64,000 nucleotides of DNA from Hydrogenovibrio sp. (GCA_015484555.1 WFMZ01000058.1:1-64000); one strand, 5' to 3'. Positions 17,710 to 28,834 are shown, counted from the first letter of the stretch. Notes: a model not told the origin generated them from the letters alone. Numbers and translations are program-made.

Positions 17710-19329
17710 CTATTGCTTAGATAGGTTGCCCATGTAGTTCATGATGTGAAAAATAACATTTTGTTCTATCACGCCGGTTACTAAATGTGCGCCTGGGCCT
17801 GAAGCAAAAATTGCTACATCTTCTCCGCTGTGGGTTTCCGATGAGTGGGGAATAAGGGCTTCTTGGTGGTAACCGCTGTCTTGGGTGTCCACATCGGTTA
17901 GGTCTTGTCGTCCTGCTTCTATGGGGGTTTGGTATCGAATTGAAGCATTATGTGAATGCTCGTATTCTGCAAAACCACGGCCGTTGGTGTAGCCTAAGGT
18001 GGTGTAAGGTAGGCCGTCAGCATCTAAATCAAAGTCTTTTTTGGGTAGGCCTTTTTTATTATTTCCAATGACTTTTCCTAAAATAGGATTGCCACGGGTT
18101 GGGTAGCCAGCCATGGTAAATACGTGGCTGTGGTCGGCTGTGACCATAATTAAAGTGTCTTTATTTGATGTGTTGTTTAGCGCGACTTGCACGGCTTTTG
18201 ATAGCTCTATGGTTTCAGTTAACGCATTGTAGGCACTGCCTGCGTGGTGGGCTAAATCAATTCGGCCGGCTTCAACCATCAGTACATAGCCTTGTTTGTT
18301 TTGGCTTAATACTTTGATGGCTTTGGCGGTCATTTCTGATAAAGAAGGTTCACCCGCAATATCATTTTGTCGGTCGGTTTCATATTGCATGTGGGAGCTG
18401 TTGAATAATCCTAAAATAGGCCCTGAATGCTTGGTTTTAATGGCATTAAATTCGGCTTGAGTTTGAACCACTTGCCCAGTTGGGTGTTCGTGTTGCCAAA
18501 TTTGAATTAGGTTTTGACCATCTTGTCGTTTACCGTGTTTGCCTTCAATATCAATATATTTTTTAGGTAAAAAGTAGCGTCGTCCACCGCCCATCACTAC
18601 TTCAAAGCCATCGCCATGATCGTAGTTTATTAATTGCTGGGCAATATCTAAACAGCCATGGGCCTTAGCTTCAGCGCTTAATTTATTGTCGCCTTCCCAG
18701 TTGCGTTCGGTGGTTTTTGCATAGGTGGCAGCAGGGGTAGCATGGGTGATGCGGGCGGTAGAAACAATGCCTGTGGCCAAACCTTTGTCTTCTGCTAGGT
18801 CAAATATGCTGGTCAGTTCGGCTGCCTTAGAGCGAGCAGAACATTCTGTTCGATTGGGTATGCTTGAAACACTTAACACACCTGCTCTGGTTTTAACGCC
18901 CGTCATCATGGCGGTCATGGTGCCAGCAGAATCGGGTGTTTGTTGGTTGGTATTGTAGGTTTTCACCAAGCCTGTAAAAGGCATTTTTTCAAAGCTTAAT
19001 TGATATTCTTCGCCGGTTTGTCCTAACTGTTGCCCTGCTAAAATACGGGCAGCGGTAATAGTTGAAATGCTCATGCCATCGCCAATAAAGAGAATGATAT
19101 TTTTTGCTTTACCTGTTTCCGTCACAATGGGCTTGTGCAGTGCGAGTTGTACCGATGTTTGGCCTGCTTTAAACCAAGTGTTGTTAGCTTGTTTGGCAGC
19201 TTTTGCTGGCGATAACAAGGGTTTGGTTTGCTGGGTTTCACAGCCCGTTAAGAAAAGGGAAGGTACGGCCAAAATAAGGCCTAAGCTGGTCACTTGCGTT
19301 AACGAAAGAAGAGAGGGGAAGAAGCGCAT
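17710..19329 (-). CDS. Alkaline phosphatase, lipoprotein signal
   Basis: 'LFIGDGMSISTITAARIL', 'TPDSAGTMTAMMTGVKT', 'VMVEAGRIDLAHHAG', 'TADHSH'; N-terminal 'LTGCETQ'. Confidence 0.92.
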   Translation of the reverse strand: MRFFPSLLSLTQVTSLGLILAVPSLFLTGCETQQTKPLLSPAKAAKQANNTWFKAGQTSVQLALHKPIVTETGKAKNIILFIGDGMSISTITAARILAGQQLGQTGEEYQLSFEKMPFTGLVKTYNTNQQTPDSAGTMTAMMTGVKTRAGVLSVSSIPNRTECSARSKAAELTSIFDLAEDKGLATGIVSTARITHATPAATYAKTTERNWEGDNKLSAEAKAHGCLDIAQQLINYDHGDGFEVVMGGGRRYFLPKKYIDIEGKHGKRQDGQNLIQIWQHEHPTGQVVQTQAEFNAIKTKHSGPILGLFNSSHMQYETDRQNDIAGEPSLSEMTAKAIKVLSQNKQGYVLMVEAGRIDLAHHAGSAYNALTETIELSKAVQVALNNTSNKDTLIMVTADHSHVFTMAGYPTRGNPILGKVIGNNKKGLPKKDFDLDADGLPYTTLGYTNGRGFAEYEHSHNASIRYQTPIEAGRQDLTDVDTQDSGYHQEALIPHSSETHSGEDVAIFASGPGAHLVTGVIEQNVIFHIMNYMGNLSKQ

Positions 19330-19551
19330 AGCTCATACCTAAGGTTATTTTAAAAAAGCTTATTTTAAAGTAACTGTATTCAGATTGCAGGAATTTACGG
19401 GTTTGAGAAAAGCCGAGTTTTAGAAAGCATCTCAAAGCTTGCTAGTCCATTTTGTTTAACCAATCACTTAAAAAACAATTATTTAGAATAATTAAAGTAG
19501 TAAAATTACAGATTGTTAGTATTTAATTGGGTTTATTTAAAGTAATCAAAA

Positions 19552-21555
19552 ATGTTTAAATCTCTTAGAACGCCAGTTAATATCAGTATATTGTTGTCTT
19601 TCATTTTAATTTTTGGTTTGTCTTACCATTTTGTAATGGAGAAAGACACGATGCTACAAAATTTTAAAATGGCTAGTAAAACCTTAGAAAGTACCGCTAT
19701 TATTCAGAAGTTGACGGCTTCATTAGCGACAGAACGTGGTTTGCAATCGCTTAAAGAAGATGAGCCCTCTAAGTTTATCTTGAAAAATAATAAGCGCGAT
19801 TTAACTTTACAGTTAGCGGTTGCTTATCAGCAATCCGATAAGCTGATTAGTGAATGGGAGCAGCGAGTAGACATCAGTGGCGACCCATTCATGTTGAAGA
19901 TTAAATTAGCCCTAAAGCAAGTCCCTAAATGGCGGGTTAAGAAGGATGCGTTTGAACAGTATTCCTTTCTTATTAAACAGCTGTTAATACTCCATGCCGC
20001 TATTTCTGAGTCCTTACCCGTAGAGCATGTTCAGCTGGAAGCAGGGAAAATTAATAAGCTAATGTTAGCACGGGAAGCCGCCAGTATAGAGCGTGGATTG
20101 GTCACTAAAATAATTTTAAATCAAGATTTAGAAGTCGATCAATATTTTGAGCTAGCGGGGCAGGTTCAAATTCAAATGATAAACTTAAACTATTTGTTAA
20201 AAGAAGCATCTTTCCCTTTAGATAAAGAAGATCAGCAAGCTATGCGGGCCTTAAAGAAGGCGCTAGCATCCCCTCAAATATTGCCTTTTATTCAAACACG
20301 ATTTGCACTGCATCACCAGTTTGACTTACAAACCAAGTTGCTTGGTATATTGACCAAAATTGGGTATGGCGGGTTTATTTATCACCTTAAAAACTATCTG
20401 TTACGTCATCGTGATAGCGACTATCAGTTGGCAAAGCAAGAAGTGGCTGATGTGTTGCAGAAAATTGAACAACTGAAGCAGAGCTTGCCACCGAGCTCAA
20501 AAAATAAACAAATTTTAGCGCAAATAAAAGCTGTTTTTTTAAGTTACCAGCGCTCATTGATTAAAATTAAACATTATCACAATCAGCAGTTTTCTGTTTC
20601 TTTTATTGATAAAGCGGTTGCCATCAATGACTTACCCGCTATTGAAGGGTTGCTAACCTTACAAAAATTTGTTGGAAACGTATCATTATTTTCTTGGTGG
20701 CAAGCTTCTACCCTGCGTATTAATGCCATTAGTGACGCTATTTATTTTTACAATGACCAATTGGCGCTTTATGCTAAAAAGTCGCAAAGTCAATTAGAAC
20801 AAGAAATGTTTATTTATATTAGCATCATTTTATTGAGCTTGTTAATTACGCTCTTTATGGCCTGGTATATTCATAAACGAGTAGAAGCCTTACAAACGCT
20901 TTCTTTTGTATTGGAGGACATGGTAAAAAATAACCATTTTAAAGCAATCTATAATAGCGGCCAAGATGAAATATTTAGGTTAGGAAAAGCCTTTAATAGT
21001 TTGATTAAAGAGCGCGAGAAATATGAACTCATTTTATGGGAAGAGTCTAATTTTGATGCCTTAAGCCAGTTGCCTAATCGGAAGCACCTTTTTGAATTAT
21101 TAGAAGATCTGTTATTAGCCACTAAATCACCAGAACAAGAATTAGCGGTATTATTTATAGATTTAGACGGTTTTAAAAAAATTAACGATACCCAGGGACA
21201 CCATGCTGGCGACCTATTATTACAAACAATTGCCAAGCGTTTAAAGTTGGTGAGGGGTGACAAGGGAGTTGTGGGGCGTTTAGGGGGCGATGAATTTGTT
21301 ATTCTAGTACCTGATTTTACTGAAAAAAGTGACCTGGAAGTATTCGCAACCAAAGTGGTTGAAGTGGTTGCTAAGCCGGTGGTGTTAACCTCTGGCGAGG
21401 CGGTGAAGGTTTCTGCCAGTATCGGTATTAGCCTTTGCTCAGAAGATGCTTGTGATGCTGAAAATCTGTTAATGCATGCAGATATTGCAATGTATGCGTC
21501 TAAAGCCAACGGTAAAAACTGTTTTACCTTCTATCAGCAATGTATGTCGGTATAA
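19552..21555 (+). CDS. Membrane diguanylate cyclase with nitrate/nitrite-sensing (NIT)-like domain
   Basis: 'TASLATERGLQS', 'AREAASIERGLV' NIT-like; 'GRLGGDEFVILVPDF'. Confidence 0.82.
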   Translation: MFKSLRTPVNISILLSFILIFGLSYHFVMEKDTMLQNFKMASKTLESTAIIQKLTASLATERGLQSLKEDEPSKFILKNNKRDLTLQLAVAYQQSDKLISEWEQRVDISGDPFMLKIKLALKQVPKWRVKKDAFEQYSFLIKQLLILHAAISESLPVEHVQLEAGKINKLMLAREAASIERGLVTKIILNQDLEVDQYFELAGQVQIQMINLNYLLKEASFPLDKEDQQAMRALKKALASPQILPFIQTRFALHHQFDLQTKLLGILTKIGYGGFIYHLKNYLLRHRDSDYQLAKQEVADVLQKIEQLKQSLPPSSKNKQILAQIKAVFLSYQRSLIKIKHYHNQQFSVSFIDKAVAINDLPAIEGLLTLQKFVGNVSLFSWWQASTLRINAISDAIYFYNDQLALYAKKSQSQLEQEMFIYISIILLSLLITLFMAWYIHKRVEALQTLSFVLEDMVKNNHFKAIYNSGQDEIFRLGKAFNSLIKEREKYELILWEESNFDALSQLPNRKHLFELLEDLLLATKSPEQELAVLFIDLDGFKKINDTQGHHAGDLLLQTIAKRLKLVRGDKGVVGRLGGDEFVILVPDFTEKSDLEVFATKVVEVVAKPVVLTSGEAVKVSASIGISLCSEDACDAENLLMHADIAMYASKANGKNCFTFYQQCMSV

Positions 21556-21630
21556 TCTTTTAAAGATGGTTGTCAGTTAAGCCAGTACAGTTAAGCTGTT
21601 AGTTTCTTTAGCCAAGTTGAGACGTGTCTT

Positions 21631-23874
21631 TTGTTCCATATTTTTAAAATTGCCGTTCCAGGTCCTTTTCTAACGCCTTTAGACTATAAACTGCCAAGCA
21701 ACAGCATACCTTCTCCCGTTGTGGGTGGTCGTGTTTGGATAAAGCTACGTGGCAGAAAGTTAATTGGTATTGTATTGGCAGTGAATGCAGATACGGATTT
21801 AGCCATCAATAAAGTGGTCAAAATAGAATCGGTAGTGGATACCACGCCTTTGTTTTCTGAAACAGAGCTGAAGTTATTAAAGTGGGCTGCGCATTATTAT
21901 CATGAGCCTATCGGGAATGTCTTTCAAACCGCTTTACCTAAACGTTTAAGGCAAGGTGAAAGTCAAAAATCGCCAGGGGTGGGGTGCTGGGTGCTGAATG
22001 ATTTAGGGCAAAACAGTGCTGAGAGCATTCGTTCAAATGCCTTGCAGCAAATTGCCTTAATGAACTATCTTAAAGCTAACTCCGCTCCGCAAACAGAAGC
22101 CCTGTTAAACGCCGAATTAAGCCAGTGGCGCTCACCCATGAAACGTTTCGAGTCTTTGGGCTGGGTGGATAAAGCAGAGCAACCTTGCCTGCAATCCGTC
22201 CGAAGCAATGCCTTTTCTGACCAAGTGCAAAAACATCCTTTAAATGCAGAGCAACAACAGGCCGTTGATGAAGTATCTGCACAAGTCGGTTTTAAAGCTT
22301 TCTTGTTAGAAGGCGTCACCGGCAGTGGTAAAACCGAAACCTATTTAGGGATGATTGAACAGGTGATTGCACAAGGCAAGCAAGCCTTGGTGTTGATACC
22401 AGAAATAGGGCTGACACCTCAAACTGTTGCAAGATTTGAAGCTTATTTAGGGCAGCCAGTTGCAGTGTTGAATTCAGGTTTGTCCGATAAAGAGCGCCAT
22501 TGTGCTAGTTATATGATGAAGTCGGGGCAGGCAAAAGTATTATTAGGTACACGTTCAGCGGTGTTTACGCCTTTTCATGATTTAGGTATTTGTATCTTAG
22601 ATGAAGAGCATGACTTGTCTTTTAAACAGCAAGATAACTTTCGCTATTCCGCACGAGATTGTTTGGTTCGCCGAGCGCATTTAGAAAATGTACCGGTTAT
22701 TCTAGGGTCGGCAACCCCTTCATTAGAAACTTTGCACAATGCTATTTCGGGACGTTACGGCTATTTAAAGCTGGTTCAACGTGCCGGGGGCGCAAGCTTG
22801 CCCAAGATTCATTTATTAGATGTACGTGGTGATGAAGAATTGACAAAAAATGCGGGTATTTCGAGTCAACTCAAGCAAAAAATGGGCGATCATTTAGAGC
22901 AGGGTGGACAGGTTCTATTATTTTTAAACCGCCGAGGTTATGCCCCCGTTCTATTGTGCAGAGGCTGTGGTTGGCAAGCAGACTGTACAAGTTGTGATGC
23001 TCACATGACCTATCACCATCAGTATCAACAACTTAAATGTCATCATTGTGGTTTTCAACAACCGGCGCCTAAAACTTGCCCAAACTGTGCCAGCACCGAC
23101 CTCTCTTTTCAGGGCGTGGGCACAGAGCAGTTAGCCAACTTAGTACAAGATTGGTTCCCGAATGAAAAAGTGCTTCGGGTTGATAGAGATACCACACGTA
23201 ATAAAGGCCAGATGCAGGCCATCACCGCACAAGCTAGTGCGGGGGAAGCTCGAATATTGGTGGGTACACAAATGTTGGCAAAGGGTCACCATTTTCCGAA
23301 GGTAACTTTGGTGGCTATTTTAGACATTGACCAAGGTTTGTTCAGTTGCGATTTCCGTGCCGCAGAACGTATGGCGCAGTTGCTGGTGCAAGTGTCGGGT
23401 AGAGCAGGGCGTGCTAAACAAAAGGGTGAGGTATTTGTACAAACCTTTAACCCTGAGCATCCTTTGTTAACCACTTTGGTTGAAAAGGGGTATCAAGCCT
23501 TTGCAACGGCTGCCTTGGCGGAGCGAAAAATGGCCTCTTTGCCCCCTTTTAGTTTTCAAATTCTTTTGCGAGCGGAATCAACTGACCCTTATTTGGGCTG
23601 GGATTTTTTGCTAGATGTGCAAACCGCTTTGCAGGATGATACTTTGTTTGCCTCTGATGAAACATTAAATAAAGCCGAGCTAGAAGTGTTTGGTCCCGTT
23701 GCGGCACCGATGTTGAAGAAAGAAGCTCGCTTTCGCTATCAACTATTGATGCAAAGCGCTAACCGAGGGATGTTACACCATTGGCTAGGGGTGCTAGAAA
23801 GCCATATTTATGTCCATCCGAGTATTAGGCAGGTACGTTGGTCAATTGATGTTGACCCGCAAGATATGGCATAA
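21631..23874 (+). CDS. priA: Primosomal replication protein N' (PriA helicase); TTG start
   Basis: 'LLEGVTGSGKTETYLGMI', 'ILDEEHD', 'GSATPSLET', Cys-rich zinc-binding segment 'CRGCGWQADCTSCDAHMTYH...CHHCG'. Confidence 0.94.
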   Translation: MFHIFKIAVPGPFLTPLDYKLPSNSIPSPVVGGRVWIKLRGRKLIGIVLAVNADTDLAINKVVKIESVVDTTPLFSETELKLLKWAAHYYHEPIGNVFQTALPKRLRQGESQKSPGVGCWVLNDLGQNSAESIRSNALQQIALMNYLKANSAPQTEALLNAELSQWRSPMKRFESLGWVDKAEQPCLQSVRSNAFSDQVQKHPLNAEQQQAVDEVSAQVGFKAFLLEGVTGSGKTETYLGMIEQVIAQGKQALVLIPEIGLTPQTVARFEAYLGQPVAVLNSGLSDKERHCASYMMKSGQAKVLLGTRSAVFTPFHDLGICILDEEHDLSFKQQDNFRYSARDCLVRRAHLENVPVILGSATPSLETLHNAISGRYGYLKLVQRAGGASLPKIHLLDVRGDEELTKNAGISSQLKQKMGDHLEQGGQVLLFLNRRGYAPVLLCRGCGWQADCTSCDAHMTYHHQYQQLKCHHCGFQQPAPKTCPNCASTDLSFQGVGTEQLANLVQDWFPNEKVLRVDRDTTRNKGQMQAITAQASAGEARILVGTQMLAKGHHFPKVTLVAILDIDQGLFSCDFRAAERMAQLLVQVSGRAGRAKQKGEVFVQTFNPEHPLLTTLVEKGYQAFATAALAERKMASLPPFSFQILLRAESTDPYLGWDFLLDVQTALQDDTLFASDETLNKAELEVFGPVAAPMLKKEARFRYQLLMQSANRGMLHHWLGVLESHIYVHPSIRQVRWSIDVDPQDMA
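21966..21982 (+). repeat. 17-mer, inside priA
   Basis: Exact AAAATCGCCAGGGGTGG. Confidence 0.97.
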
Positions 23875-23917
23875 ACAAAATTTGTATAGCGCTAGGTAGG
23901 GTTCTATCCGCAATGAT

Positions 23918-23943
23918 GGGGGTAATATATCATGCATACCCCT
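23918..23943. terminator. Possible bidirectional terminator between convergent priA and RND gene
   Basis: GGGGTA...TACCCC inverted repeat (ggggtaatatatcatgcatacccc). Confidence 0.35.
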
Positions 23944-23959
23944 GTTAAGAGAATAAGTG

Positions 23960-26900
23960 CTAAGCAATTCTAATTTTATTCCATACTGCATATAACGCGG
24001 GTAAAAAGAGTACGGTCAGTAAGGTACCAACGCCTATCCCACCAATAAACACATAGGCCATAGGTCCCCAAAAAGTTGAATGGGTAAGAGGAATAAATGC
24101 CAACATAGCGGCAAGGGCCGTTAATAAAACGGGGCGCGCTCTCCGTATGGTGGCATCAATAACCGCTTCAGATTGTGAATAGCCTTGTTTTAAATTATCT
24201 TGAATCTGTCCAGTCAGGATAAGGGTATTACGCATTAGAATACCCGCTAATCCTAATAGTCCTAAGTTGGCCACAAAACCAAATGGCTGATTAAACAACA
24301 CTAAGGCGAGTACGGCACCAATCAAACCAAGCGGTGCGGTAATCAATACCATAAATAGGGTACTAAAGGATTTGACTAAGAGCATGATCAATAAGGTCAT
24401 CACTAAGATCATTAAGGGGACAAGTACCTTAATGGAAGCTTGCGCTTTGGCGGATTCTTCTACTGAGCCGCCTACATCAATACGATACCCTAAGGGTAAA
24501 TTGTCAATAATGGACTGCATCTGTTTTTGTATAATCTTTGTAGCCACAGGTGGTTGGATTCCTGGAATAATTTCGGTATTGACAGATAAATAAAGCTCCC
24601 TGTTTCGACGTTCTAGCAGAGGGTCTTCATACTGTATTTTAATGTTGCCTAGCTGCTCTAGGGGTAGTGTTGAGCCCTTAGCCGTTTTAATCATTAAGCT
24701 GCCAAGTTCTGAAACTTCTATGCGCTCGGTTTTATTCGCACGAATCATTACATTAACGGTTCTGATATTTTCGCCGACCTGAGCGGCAGTAATGCCTTGT
24801 AGCTTAGCTTGTAATTGTTGAGCAACCTCTTGGCTGGTTAACCCTAATTGCGCTAAACGGGCTTTATTCATATCCAAATATAAAGTGGGGACGCGTTCAC
24901 CCCATTCGAGATGTGGATCAACAGTAAAGCTTTGTTTGGCAACCAATAATCTAAGTTCTTCGGCAATGGTTCGTAGTTTTGTAGGATCGGGTCCCACCAC
25001 TCGAAAACTGACCGGCCAAGTAACGGGAGGTCCAAATAAAAGTGGATGGACTCTGACTCTTGCTTCGGGGAATTTACCTTCATCGACTAATTTTCGTAAT
25101 TTAGCTTGTAGTGCTTCACGCGGCTCTTTTCCTTGTGTTACCACCACTATTTGGGCAAAAGCAGGGTTGGTAAGCTCGGGGTTTAGCGCCAAGAAAAAAC
25201 GGGGTGCACCACGACCTATATAAGAAGATAAGGACTTCACTTCATCATACTGGCTAATAACGGCTTCTACTTTTTTAGTGACTTCATCGGTGACATTAAT
25301 CCCCGTCCCTTCTGGCAAAGAGATATCTACCATCAATTCTGGTCTGTCTGAGCTTGGAAAGAATTGCTGGACAACCAGTTTATCCATGCCGACTACGGAA
25401 AGGATGAAAATGAGTACGGTTAGTAATACCACTATAAATTTTCGGCGAACACAAAAGGTGATTAGGCGTCGTAATAGTCGGTAAAAACGAGTATCGTAAG
25501 GGTCTTTTTTATGAGGGAGTTGCTTGAATTTTTCTGGTAAGAGCTTCACGCCTAAATAAGGTGTAAAGTAAACCGAGACAATCCAAGAGGCCGTTAGTGA
25601 AATAGATAATACCCAAAATATATTGCCTGCATACTCGCCGACTCTTGACTGAGCCAAGCCAATAGGTAAAAAACCCGCAACGGTTACTAGGGTACCGACT
25701 AGCATAGGGGCGGCCGTTACGGTCCAGGAGTAGGCGGCTGCTTTTGTCTTCTCCATGCCTTCTTCCATCTTTACCAACATCATTTCAATAGAAATAATAG
25801 CATCGTCCACCAACAGCCCTAAAGAAATAATCAAGGCGCCTAGAGTAATTCGGTCAAAATTAAACCCGCTAAGAAACATAAACATAAACGTCATGGCTAA
25901 TGTTAAAGGGACCGCTAGTGCGACAATTAAGCCTGCTCGAATACCCAGTGCAATTAAGCTGACAATTAACACGACCAGTAATGCGGTCATAAACTTTAAT
26001 TGAAAGGTGCTAACGGCTTCATGAATAGCATTAGCTTGATTGGTTAATTTTTCTACTTTAACACCCAGTGGGAGTTGTTTATCGTATTGTTTTTCAAATG
26101 ATTTTAGACTTTTTTCTAGCTGTAACCCATCTGTTTTGGCGGCCATGACGACACCCAGTAAAACGGTCTCTTGGCCTTTGTTTCTAATTAGGTACGAGGG
26201 CGGAGATTCATAACCACGTGATACTTTAGCGATATCTTGAATCAAAATTTGTTGACCACCAACCACTAGTGGTAACTGCTTAATTTGTTCAATGGATCTT
26301 TTTTGAGGGTTTAGTCCCTGACCTGTCCGGACATATAATCTGGGGCCATTCGTATCAATAAATCCTGCCGCAGTGACGGCTAGTTGCGCATTAATCGCTT
26401 GGGTAAGTGATGCTAAGCTTAAGCTAAGCTGGGCGGCACGATCTTCATCAATATCAATAAAAATTCTTTCAGCACGCTCACCAATCAAGTCAACTTTTTT
26501 AACCCCCTTGACACGGCGCAGTGCAATTTGCATTTTGTCGGCTTCTTGTACCAGTTTTGCTTGGGGCCAGTTCTTGGCGGTAAAGCTGTAAAGGGTAAAA
26601 TAAACATCCTTAAAGTCATCGTTAAAAAATGGGCCTTGCACACCAATAGGTAAATGAATAGCTTCATCTCCTAAGCGTTTACGAATTTGGTAATAGAGTT
26701 CTGTGGAGATACCAGGAGGGGTATCATTTACAAAATTAATTAGCATATCCACACGACCAGGACGTGATTTGGTGATGACTTTGTCAAAGTATTGAATTTT
26801 TTCGAGTTGTTTTTCAAGTGGATTGGCAACTTGGTTTTGCATTTGTAAGGCTGTCGCACCAGGCCAGACGGCTGAAACTACCATGGTATTCACACTAAAA

Positions 26901-27025
26901 GAGGGGTCTTCTGCTCTTCCCATGTGTAAAAAGGCATAGATACCTGCAACGGTAATCATTAAAATAAAATATAGGGTTAGTGACCGCTCTTTTACCGCAT
27001 AGGCAGAAACATTGAACCGATTCAT
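23960..27025 (-). CDS. RND efflux transporter permease subunit
   Basis: 1021 aa, 'GLLVDDAIISIEMMLVKMEEG', 'GLLGLAGILMRNTLILTGQI'. Confidence 0.92.
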   Translation of the reverse strand: MNRFNVSAYAVKERSLTLYFILMITVAGIYAFLHMGRAEDPSFSVNTMVVSAVWPGATALQMQNQVANPLEKQLEKIQYFDKVITKSRPGRVDMLINFVNDTPPGISTELYYQIRKRLGDEAIHLPIGVQGPFFNDDFKDVYFTLYSFTAKNWPQAKLVQEADKMQIALRRVKGVKKVDLIGERAERIFIDIDEDRAAQLSLSLASLTQAINAQLAVTAAGFIDTNGPRLYVRTGQGLNPQKRSIEQIKQLPLVVGGQQILIQDIAKVSRGYESPPSYLIRNKGQETVLLGVVMAAKTDGLQLEKSLKSFEKQYDKQLPLGVKVEKLTNQANAIHEAVSTFQLKFMTALLVVLIVSLIALGIRAGLIVALAVPLTLAMTFMFMFLSGFNFDRITLGALIISLGLLVDDAIISIEMMLVKMEEGMEKTKAAAYSWTVTAAPMLVGTLVTVAGFLPIGLAQSRVGEYAGNIFWVLSISLTASWIVSVYFTPYLGVKLLPEKFKQLPHKKDPYDTRFYRLLRRLITFCVRRKFIVVLLTVLIFILSVVGMDKLVVQQFFPSSDRPELMVDISLPEGTGINVTDEVTKKVEAVISQYDEVKSLSSYIGRGAPRFFLALNPELTNPAFAQIVVVTQGKEPREALQAKLRKLVDEGKFPEARVRVHPLLFGPPVTWPVSFRVVGPDPTKLRTIAEELRLLVAKQSFTVDPHLEWGERVPTLYLDMNKARLAQLGLTSQEVAQQLQAKLQGITAAQVGENIRTVNVMIRANKTERIEVSELGSLMIKTAKGSTLPLEQLGNIKIQYEDPLLERRNRELYLSVNTEIIPGIQPPVATKIIQKQMQSIIDNLPLGYRIDVGGSVEESAKAQASIKVLVPLMILVMTLLIMLLVKSFSTLFMVLITAPLGLIGAVLALVLFNQPFGFVANLGLLGLAGILMRNTLILTGQIQDNLKQGYSQSEAVIDATIRRARPVLLTALAAMLAFIPLTHSTFWGPMAYVFIGGIGVGTLLTVLFLPALYAVWNKIRIA

Positions 27026-28134
27026 TCGGCAGACTCCCTAACAGCTTCTCCTTCATGAAGCCAATTTACGCCTAAGCTAACAAGGGTCTTGACTTGACTA
27101 AAGTCCCCTTCAACCCAAGCCCAGCGACTAGAAAGACTTTTAACCTTAACGGGTACTCGTAACACTTTTCCCTCTTTTACCTGCCAAACTGAGGCAAAAT
27201 CAGCTTGCTCATATAAAGCGGTATTTGGTATTTTGATTAAGGAGTGATTGGTTATAAAAATGAGTTTGGCTGTTTGCCCTAAACTTAATGAATTTAATGC
27301 TTTCTGTTCAGTTTTATTACTGGGTTTAAACGCATAATGGGCTTTCCACGTGCGGCTGAGTGGATCGGCTTGACCAGATAGGTCGCGTAATACCACCGGG
27401 TAAGTTTTGCCTGACCCTAAAATTTGGGCTTGTGCAATTTTGGGTAGGGTGGCTAAACGATTTTCTGGAATAGCTACTGCCACTTCTCTAAAGCCTTTTA
27501 GCGCTATAATAGCGACAGTATGACCCGCTGTAACGACTTCATCTTCTTGTGAATTAACGCTTAAAATTTTACCTAGGCCAGGTGATTTTAGCCTAGTATA
27601 TTGCAGTTGGTTTGCAGCTTGTTCTTGTGCAATTTTTTGAGCTTTTAAGCGTTCAATTAAAGTGGTTAGCTGGGTTTGAGATTGGTCGATGGTTTGTTGA
27701 GAAATTAAGTTACGTTTTAACATTTTTTTGTATCGTGCTAATTCAAGTTGAGCATTTTTAATTTCAGACTCTGTTGATCGAACATTCGCAACGGTAATAT
27801 TAACGGCCAATTTAAAATCAGTGGGGTCTAAGGTTAAAAGTACTTGCCCCTCTTTAACGCTATCACCAGCATCAATTAGGCGTTTTTCTATTTTCCCGTT
27901 CACTCTAAAAGCTAAATTAGATTGATAGCGAGCTGAAACAGTTCCTATTAATGACCAATTGGGTTGAGCCGCTGCAGGGCCAAGGGTAATTGTTTTAACA
28001 ATAGGCGCTACTTTAGCAGGTTGTTTGGCGTCATTGTTACAGCCTGTCAGTAAACATGCCATAGAGCTGGATACAAAAAGCCCTAATAGTAAACTACCAA
28101 CCGATTTTTTTGTGACTGACATTGTATTCTCCAA
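27022..28134 (-). CDS. RND periplasmic adaptor (MFP) lipoprotein
   Basis: 'LLTGCNND' lipobox, 'VNGKIEKRLIDAGDSVKEGQVLLTLDPTDF'; overlaps permease by 4 bp. Confidence 0.88.
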   Translation of the reverse strand: MENTMSVTKKSVGSLLLGLFVSSSMACLLTGCNNDAKQPAKVAPIVKTITLGPAAAQPNWSLIGTVSARYQSNLAFRVNGKIEKRLIDAGDSVKEGQVLLTLDPTDFKLAVNITVANVRSTESEIKNAQLELARYKKMLKRNLISQQTIDQSQTQLTTLIERLKAQKIAQEQAANQLQYTRLKSPGLGKILSVNSQEDEVVTAGHTVAIIALKGFREVAVAIPENRLATLPKIAQAQILGSGKTYPVVLRDLSGQADPLSRTWKAHYAFKPSNKTEQKALNSLSLGQTAKLIFITNHSLIKIPNTALYEQADFASVWQVKEGKVLRVPVKVKSLSSRWAWVEGDFSQVKTLVSLGVNWLHEGEAVRESAE

Positions 28135-28285
28135 CCTGTAAGGGTGCTTATGACTGTATTTTTTAAGAGGTATTAATTAACGGCTAATTTAATCTATTTT
28201 AGATAAAATTACTAGGTAGGAAAGAGCTTTAGTAGGGGGGGGTAGCGGTTTATCAAAACGGGTTCAGTGTTTTAAGCTGGGTTAG

Positions 28286-28753
28286 CTACTTTAAAGACAC
28301 CCAAATATAGACTCTTTGCTGGCGAACATCGTAGTATTTTCCCTGAATGTTATATTGAATTTTCTTTGAGCCTTTAGGAATGGTCAGTTGATAATGATTA
28401 TTTGCCTTGACCTGTGTTACGACCTTTTCGCCCTGTTGGTTGCGTGTAACTTGGGTGCTTTTCTTTAAGCTGCCATCGCCTGAAATAACTTTATCAGCCA
28501 GTTGAATTAAACAACTGTTAAGCGCAATATTTTCTGCTTTAAGGCGAGAATAAATACCACGGTCTTGTATGCAAACAGCCCCAGTTGAAACATTGCCATT
28601 AATCCAGGCTGGGGGCGCATTGCTTGAAACCATGGTTGCTTGTTTGGCTATTGGATGGGGCGGGGTGTGACAAGCGGATAATCCAGTAGACAGTAGTATA
28701 AGTGTGAGTTGTTTTTTGATTAAGTTAGCATTCATTTTAAGTGCTCGTGTCAT
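28286..28753 (-). CDS. Small lipoprotein, possibly LPP20 family
   Basis: Lipobox 'STGLSACHTPP'; 'PAWINGNV' and following region resemble LPP20-type lipoproteins. Confidence 0.5.
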   Translation of the reverse strand: MTRALKMNANLIKKQLTLILLSTGLSACHTPPHPIAKQATMVSSNAPPAWINGNVSTGAVCIQDRGIYSRLKAENIALNSCLIQLADKVISGDGSLKKSTQVTRNQQGEKVVTQVKANNHYQLTIPKGSKKIQYNIQGKYYDVRQQRVYIWVSLK

Positions 28754-28781
28754 TCATGATAAGGATTATTTAGGTAAAAAA

Positions 28782-28809
28782 AAAGCTCAGAAATTAATTT
28801 CTGAGCTTT
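28782..28809 (-). terminator. Intrinsic terminator
   Basis: aaagctcagaaat ta atttctgagcttt, followed on the minus strand by a T tract (ttttttttt). Confidence 0.75.
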
Positions 28810-28834
28810 GGCTAACGGTTTACCAAACAGTAGA

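Noticed and set aside
20949-21509. 186-aa minus-strand ORF
   Set aside because: Antisense to the GGDEF domain of 19552-21555.
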